64,000 nucleotides of DNA, taken from the NCBI GenBank assembly GCA_036971615.1, contig JAYKKR010000045.1:184912-248911 (forward strand). Reading direction: 5' to 3'. Source of the DNA: Amyloporia xantha (taxonomy: Eukaryota; Basidiomycota; Agaricomycetes; Polyporales; Adustoporiaceae). Under the pieces are notes generated by a model, which did not search any database, was not told where the DNA came from, and saw nothing but the letters and a program-made list of their open reading frames with translations. A program made the translations under genes and the position numbers. Shown here one piece after another: positions 60,180 through 64,000 of the stretch (positions within the stretch are counted from its first letter, which is position 1; each line of letters opens with the position of its first letter).

Positions 60180-61406
60180 GGCAGCTTGCATGCGCGATAT
60201 GTTTCAGTTTTGGCTACACAAGCTTCGGAATGCAGCCGGACAACCGAGAAAACCCACAGCCTCCCACACATATCCGCGCCGATATCGTCGTCGAATGCAG
60301 CCAGATCGCCGCACCAGCTCGCAAAGGCATATATCAAACCTGGTGTGTACTCTTGGATGCTGTGGGCATCTACTCATTCTGCGCTGACCGGAAAGTAGTG
60401 CGCTTATCCTGGGACATTGACCGGTATTCTGATGCTATAGGCGTGGGCAACACCAGACAGAACGTGAATCTGGAGGCGCAGCTCAAGACTAAATGGCCGC
60501 CTCTCCTCCCAGACACCACCGTGGTTCTAGATGAACCCTGCGTGCTCCCTCGACCAGCACTCGCGCATCCTAGCATGGGTGCTTCCGGGCGTCCTTCATG
60601 TGAATCGCCAGGTGGGCTCATTCATCTTCCGCCATGCACCGTGCTCACTACGCTGTGTCGGGCAGAGGGAGATACAATTGGCGACGGCCCACCTATCAAC
60701 ACAACTGATGCGTAAAGCCCCGGGGGTCAGTTGGCGAAACCATGAAGCATATTTCCGCGATCGATCAACCTGCACCACACCTCCGGGGACTGTCAATCTG
60801 TCTCCAGGATGGCACGCGCTGGGTCACACGGTACGCTGACGATCCCTTAACTCTGATGACTGGCGAATGACGGCGCATACATCCAGGGCCCATTGGACCC
60901 AATGCTGCCTTCGGCGAGCTTACGCGATAAAGATGGCCAGAGTGGATGGCGATGGTTGACCGCCATCCGTGAATCAGCCGCCATCCTATCCGGCATGATG
61001 TCCATCATGCATCCCGACCTGTATGCTGCGGGACATACATGCATGGAGTCGCTTCTTGGCGAAGTGGAGTATCCCGCAATAGTAAGCGCTTGGTCTTCGA
61101 TCTTCAATGGCATGTTCAGGTCATCAGCAATCGCGAGACGCCGCTACACCGCGACAAAAACTCGCGCAAGCAGTGGTTCGACCTTCTCACCACGGTAGGG
61201 AGCTACGGCGCATTGGAAATGCAGCTGGATGGTCCAAATATCGCTATAGACTACAAGGCGGGTAGCGTAGTTGCGCTTTGCGGAAAGCTTCTGCGCCATG
61301 GCGTTCAGAGATGCGATGGAGAGCGCATATGCTACGCTATTTTATGAGGGACTCAGTGCATGCCGCGATGAATGTCAAGGCACCGCACTGGATGGAGTGG
61401 ACTTAA
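60180..61406 (+). pseudogene. TET/JBP-like 2-oxoglutarate/Fe(II) dioxygenase, frame-disrupted
   Basis: Recognisable in order: AVGIYSFCADRKVVRLSWDI; KTKWPPLLPDTTVVLDEPC; SRILAWVLPGVLHVNRQ; an intron at about 60612-60668; APGVSWRNHEAYFRD; TVNLSPGWHALGHT; an intron at about 60830-60886; MMSIMHPDLYAAGHTCME; then the catalytic core NRETPLHRDKNSRKQWFDLL with the HxD iron ligands (HRD), GSYGALEMQLDG, and the distal His in GKLLRHGVQRCDG. It ends MRDSVHAAMNVKAPHWMEWT with a stop at 61404. Basidiomycete TET/JBP enzymes oxidise 5-methylcytosine and are linked to KDZ transposons. Frame shifts are needed near 60545, near 61120 (where a 42-nt GTAAGC..TTCAG intron is an alternative) and at 61342. It is a decayed copy or one with assembly indels. 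Confidence 0.7.
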
Positions 61407-61608
61407 GGTTGCATACACAGATCTGTATTTGTGTCAAGTCTATGTTTGTGTATCTAGTAGGGTCGTGGAATGGCGAACCATCACACACATGTATTAAAGC
61501 GAGAAGCGGCATGCTCCGCCATGCGCGTCCACAGCGAGACCTGACGGCGCGCATAGCATACATGACCTGGAGGCCCATAGAGGCGGGAGCGCCATAGGTT
61601 CGGCCTTG

Positions 61609-64000
61609 TTATGGAAGCTCGCTCTGCGTCCACGCCATCTCTGCCGTGACCATGACAAACTCCTCCGCCCACCTATCCTTACGTGATTTTGCACGGAACC
61701 AGTTGACGCGATGCACTGCCGCGCTGCAGTCAGCATTGCGGGCATTGGACGGACCACAAGCGCACTCACACTCCGTCAACCAGTTGGACTGCGTTGAATC
61801 GCCCTCGATGTCTACGGTCCATATCCAGGACAACTTGTCCTGCCGTGTTCCTCGGATGGAGTTGTCCAGCAGCGCGGTGATCGCCTTGAGGTCATCATGT
61901 TGAATGGCACGGAAGCGCGCTTTGATGGCGTCAGTCGGATTCAGAGCGAGGATGGCGTGGCGGCTTTGACTGTAAATGCGCACGTTCTCTAGCACCGCCC
62001 TCTGCGTGGAGATGACCTCGTCCCAGGACCGGAGCTTTTGGCGCTGGCTCTTTGCATGACGAACCGCCGTACGAAACAGCACTGACTTGTAACCAATGGC
62101 GAGGCGAATCTGATGAAGGGCGTCATTGGCCTGCCCAATGCGCAAACTCAACTCCTCCGAAGCGATGTCCTCTAAACCGCTGGCCACGACAACATCGTAG
62201 CCAAGCTGCGATGGAAGCGAAATGATGGCGCTCTCAGGCTGGATTCCAGAATCGATCTCACCGGTGTAAATCTCATCAAGAGGATTGACATCTTCCTCCA
62301 GTGCATCCCATTCAGACCCGTCATAAGCCTCTGAGGCGCCATCCCCATCGGGCTCGGCCACAAGTGGAATGTACGAAGCGGCTTTGGACTCGAATGTCAC
62401 TATACGCTTGAAGGCGCTGACGGCGCTCCTCCAGCGCAAGGCGGTCCGCCACCAGCGGATGCCGGGCCCATCTTCCGCTTCAGCTGGCTAATGACCAACC
62501 TAAGACCTGTTGTGAGCTTGGCACCCGATGTTCAATGACGCTACTCTACTGCAATTCCTGGAATCTTTCATGCCCGTGGCATATCCATGCAGCTACGCCC
62601 TGATGGCGATGTTGCTATGTTTCCGTTCATGCGTGCTAGTTGAAGTTGGATCTGCATCCGTGGTGGGTGCTGCGCCACATCATTAATCATGGCCGTACCT
62701 CTAGTGTGCACTCTCACCCTTTCTCATCTGCACGTCAAAGACATCCATCGTTGCTGCTTGGGATTTTAGCTGTCACGCATGGCGCAGCGCTCGCCCTCAG
62801 CGGCTCGCCACTCTCCTAGCTCGCTCCTCCGTGGGCTCTCCTGATCTCTCAATGAACTCCAACACGTCCCCGCTCTCCATGGTGTGCCGGCTTTGGCACT
62901 TTCGCTTATTTCCTAACAAGGGTGTTCGCTGTTGAAATCCACAGTCAATCAACCTCTCCACCAATGTCAAGGTTGGCCCACCCATCCCGGTCAACTTCTT
63001 CCCAATTGGAATCATTCATGTGATCGCCAATGACTTCCTTTCTATGTGCTGTGGTCATGCCGCCAGTGTGCTACCCTAAATGAGATTCAACGGCGCCTTC
63101 AAAGGGTTTCAATCACTTCGCCATCAATCTGACCAGCACCGGGAATGAAGTTGGGTGAGTAGCGTAGGGAAAGCATGTGTCTTGATGGCCGGTGGACATG
63201 AAACAGGCCTATTCCGCGCCGTATCTCCACGCTCGGCCGCATGTGCAAATACTCACTCTCCCCAAACCGCTTCATGAGATTGGATGCCGTATTGACACAT
63301 GATGTCGTACATCACCAGCAGCACCTGATACCCGCCATGGTGGCGGTGCACCTCGCTCAGCGCCAGTAATCCATGTTCATCTGTCTGATGGCGGGTGTAA
63401 GTAGAACAAAGGAAATAGCAAACCACTTACCTCTCGCCTTTCTGGAAATCAACCACCGCAGATGCGGCATGTGAAAAACCCATGGCGCGCACAGGTCGCG
63501 GCGCCAATCCCGTGGCTTCAAGGTTATGGCTTTGTATCTGCATTCGGCCTGGTTGACGGCGCGATGATCGTGGACAGAAGGATTTCTACATAGGCTATGA
63601 GCGTCCAACGGTTCATCCACTAGGAGCTTCGATCGCGGACCTCTTTATGCTCGATGGCATGACAGCGAGATGCTTCCTTGTAGGTGTCGTCGCCCCACCA
63701 TGAAAGCTGCCGCTATCGCTGAGAATGACGCGCTTGCCCTCTGCCGACGCGATCTTGAGATGTTACGCTTAAAGTTGCCGTCCATTACGATGCTCCTCAT
63801 GTACTTCCATCTGCTATCGCGTTACACATGCCGCCCAAAAACGTCTTACATGGCTCACTGTGGTCGGGGTCATCACGCCATCCGGAAGCGAGATTCACGC
63901 CAGGCTTGGGACATGCCGGGCACCCCAAAGCGAGGCCACCAGCTGGTATCGCGTTGGAGGCGCCATGACCATATCCATGCCATTTTGCGGTATTTGAGGT
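61609..64000 (-). CDS. KDZ transposase (C-terminal part; N-terminus beyond the window)
   Basis: Reading down the minus strand: a cysteine-type segment (VNQAECRYKAITLKP) near 63540; QMNMDYWR, then EVHRHHGGYQVLLVMYDIMC and QYGIQSHEAVWGE near 63260-63350; NFIPGAGQIDGEVIETL near 63110-63150, the acidic core motif of the family (Asp and Glu in IDGEVIETL); a divergent stretch; and the long last exon 62439-61609 with ESAIISLPSQLGYDVVVASG, LRIGQANDALHQIRLAIGYK, SVLFRTAVRHAKSQRQKLRS, IWTVDIEGDS and RVNWFRAKSRKDRWAEEF. This last exon is typical of KDZ transposases. A TGA follows IDGEVIETL directly where a Trp is expected, so this copy is probably inactive or mis-sequenced there. The gene continues past 64000. 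Confidence 0.8.

Larger units (their letters stand above)
51446..64000. mobile_element. KDZ-type DNA transposon with cargo genes (partial, runs off the window)
   Basis: The minus strand from 64000 to 61609 encodes a KDZ (Kyakuja-Dileera-Zisupton) transposase. Next to it on the plus strand is a TET/JBP-like dioxygenase, an association described for mushroom genomes. Between 51446 and 59950 lie further genes of types I associate with KDZ elements: an HMG-like protein, a Zn2Cys6-like/coiled-coil protein, and proline- or SPxR-rich proteins. The whole block shares a distinctive word bias (frequent ATGGCG/CGCCAT) that the flanking euchromatin lacks. Neither terminus is identified; the left boundary is set at the first cargo gene, and the 87-bp array just outside could be part of the end. 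Confidence 0.7.

Noticed and set aside
1..64000. tRNA, rRNA and snoRNA genes
   Set aside because: Visual search for B-box-like GGTTCRANYCC sequences with a matching A box, and for box C/D signals in RPS5 introns, found none; a covariance-model scan would be needed to exclude them.

Overview
This window is nuclear DNA from a filamentous basidiomycete, most likely an Agaricomycete. The genes carry many short introns (about 45-90 nt, GT-AG, often with a CTNA-type branch motif). Conserved genes such as uS7/RPS5, Mediator subunit 12 and arginine-specific CPSase read as fungal proteins once spliced. The right third holds a KDZ-type (Kyakuja-Dileera-Zisupton) DNA transposon with a TET/JBP-like oxygenase, a combination known from mushrooms. 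I cannot name the species.

Layout. 1-3.6 kb: no gene I can support. 3.6-5.5 kb: a divergent pair, a nuclear-looking protein with a ubiquitin/PB1-like N-terminus (-) and a tiny four-exon complex I subunit (+). 5.75-6.37 kb: a hAT-type MITE. 6.5-11.2 kb: an 11-exon gelsolin-repeat protein. 11.9-13.4 kb: a secreted GH17-type glucanase. 14.1-15.1 kb: a secreted, probably GPI-anchored, cysteine-containing protein (-). 16.3-17.0 kb: a small frame-disrupted gene (-). 19.3-21.4 kb: an aldo-keto reductase. 23-24.2 kb: a BTB-domain protein. 24.9-27.3 kb: an RRM-like/coiled-coil protein (-). 28.5-29.4 kb: RPS5. 31.8-33.6 kb: an AF4/FMR2 C-terminal-homology-type protein (-). 34.6-36.1 kb: two more MITEs. 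37.7-43.5 kb: MED12. 43.7-45.2 kb: CPA1 (-). 46.9-50.5 kb: a multi-exon DDE-transposase-like gene. 50.6-51.25 kb: an 87-bp minisatellite. 51.4 kb to the window end: a KDZ transposon with cargo genes.

The left 45 kb is ordinary gene-dense euchromatin carrying three small non-autonomous elements. From 46 kb on the DNA is mobile: one transposase-like gene, a minisatellite, then a KDZ transposase with six or so companion genes. These encode a Zn2Cys6-like/coiled-coil protein, an HMG-like protein, proline- and SPxR-repeat proteins and a TET/JBP-like 2-oxoglutarate dioxygenase. Several coding frames are shifted by one base, often at short G or A runs, and not only in the transposon but also in CPA1, a gene of central metabolism. 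That points to residual indel errors in the assembly for at least some of them, so 'pseudogene' is used with caution.

Exon coordinates below were derived by eye from splice-site consensus, reading phase and protein continuity.
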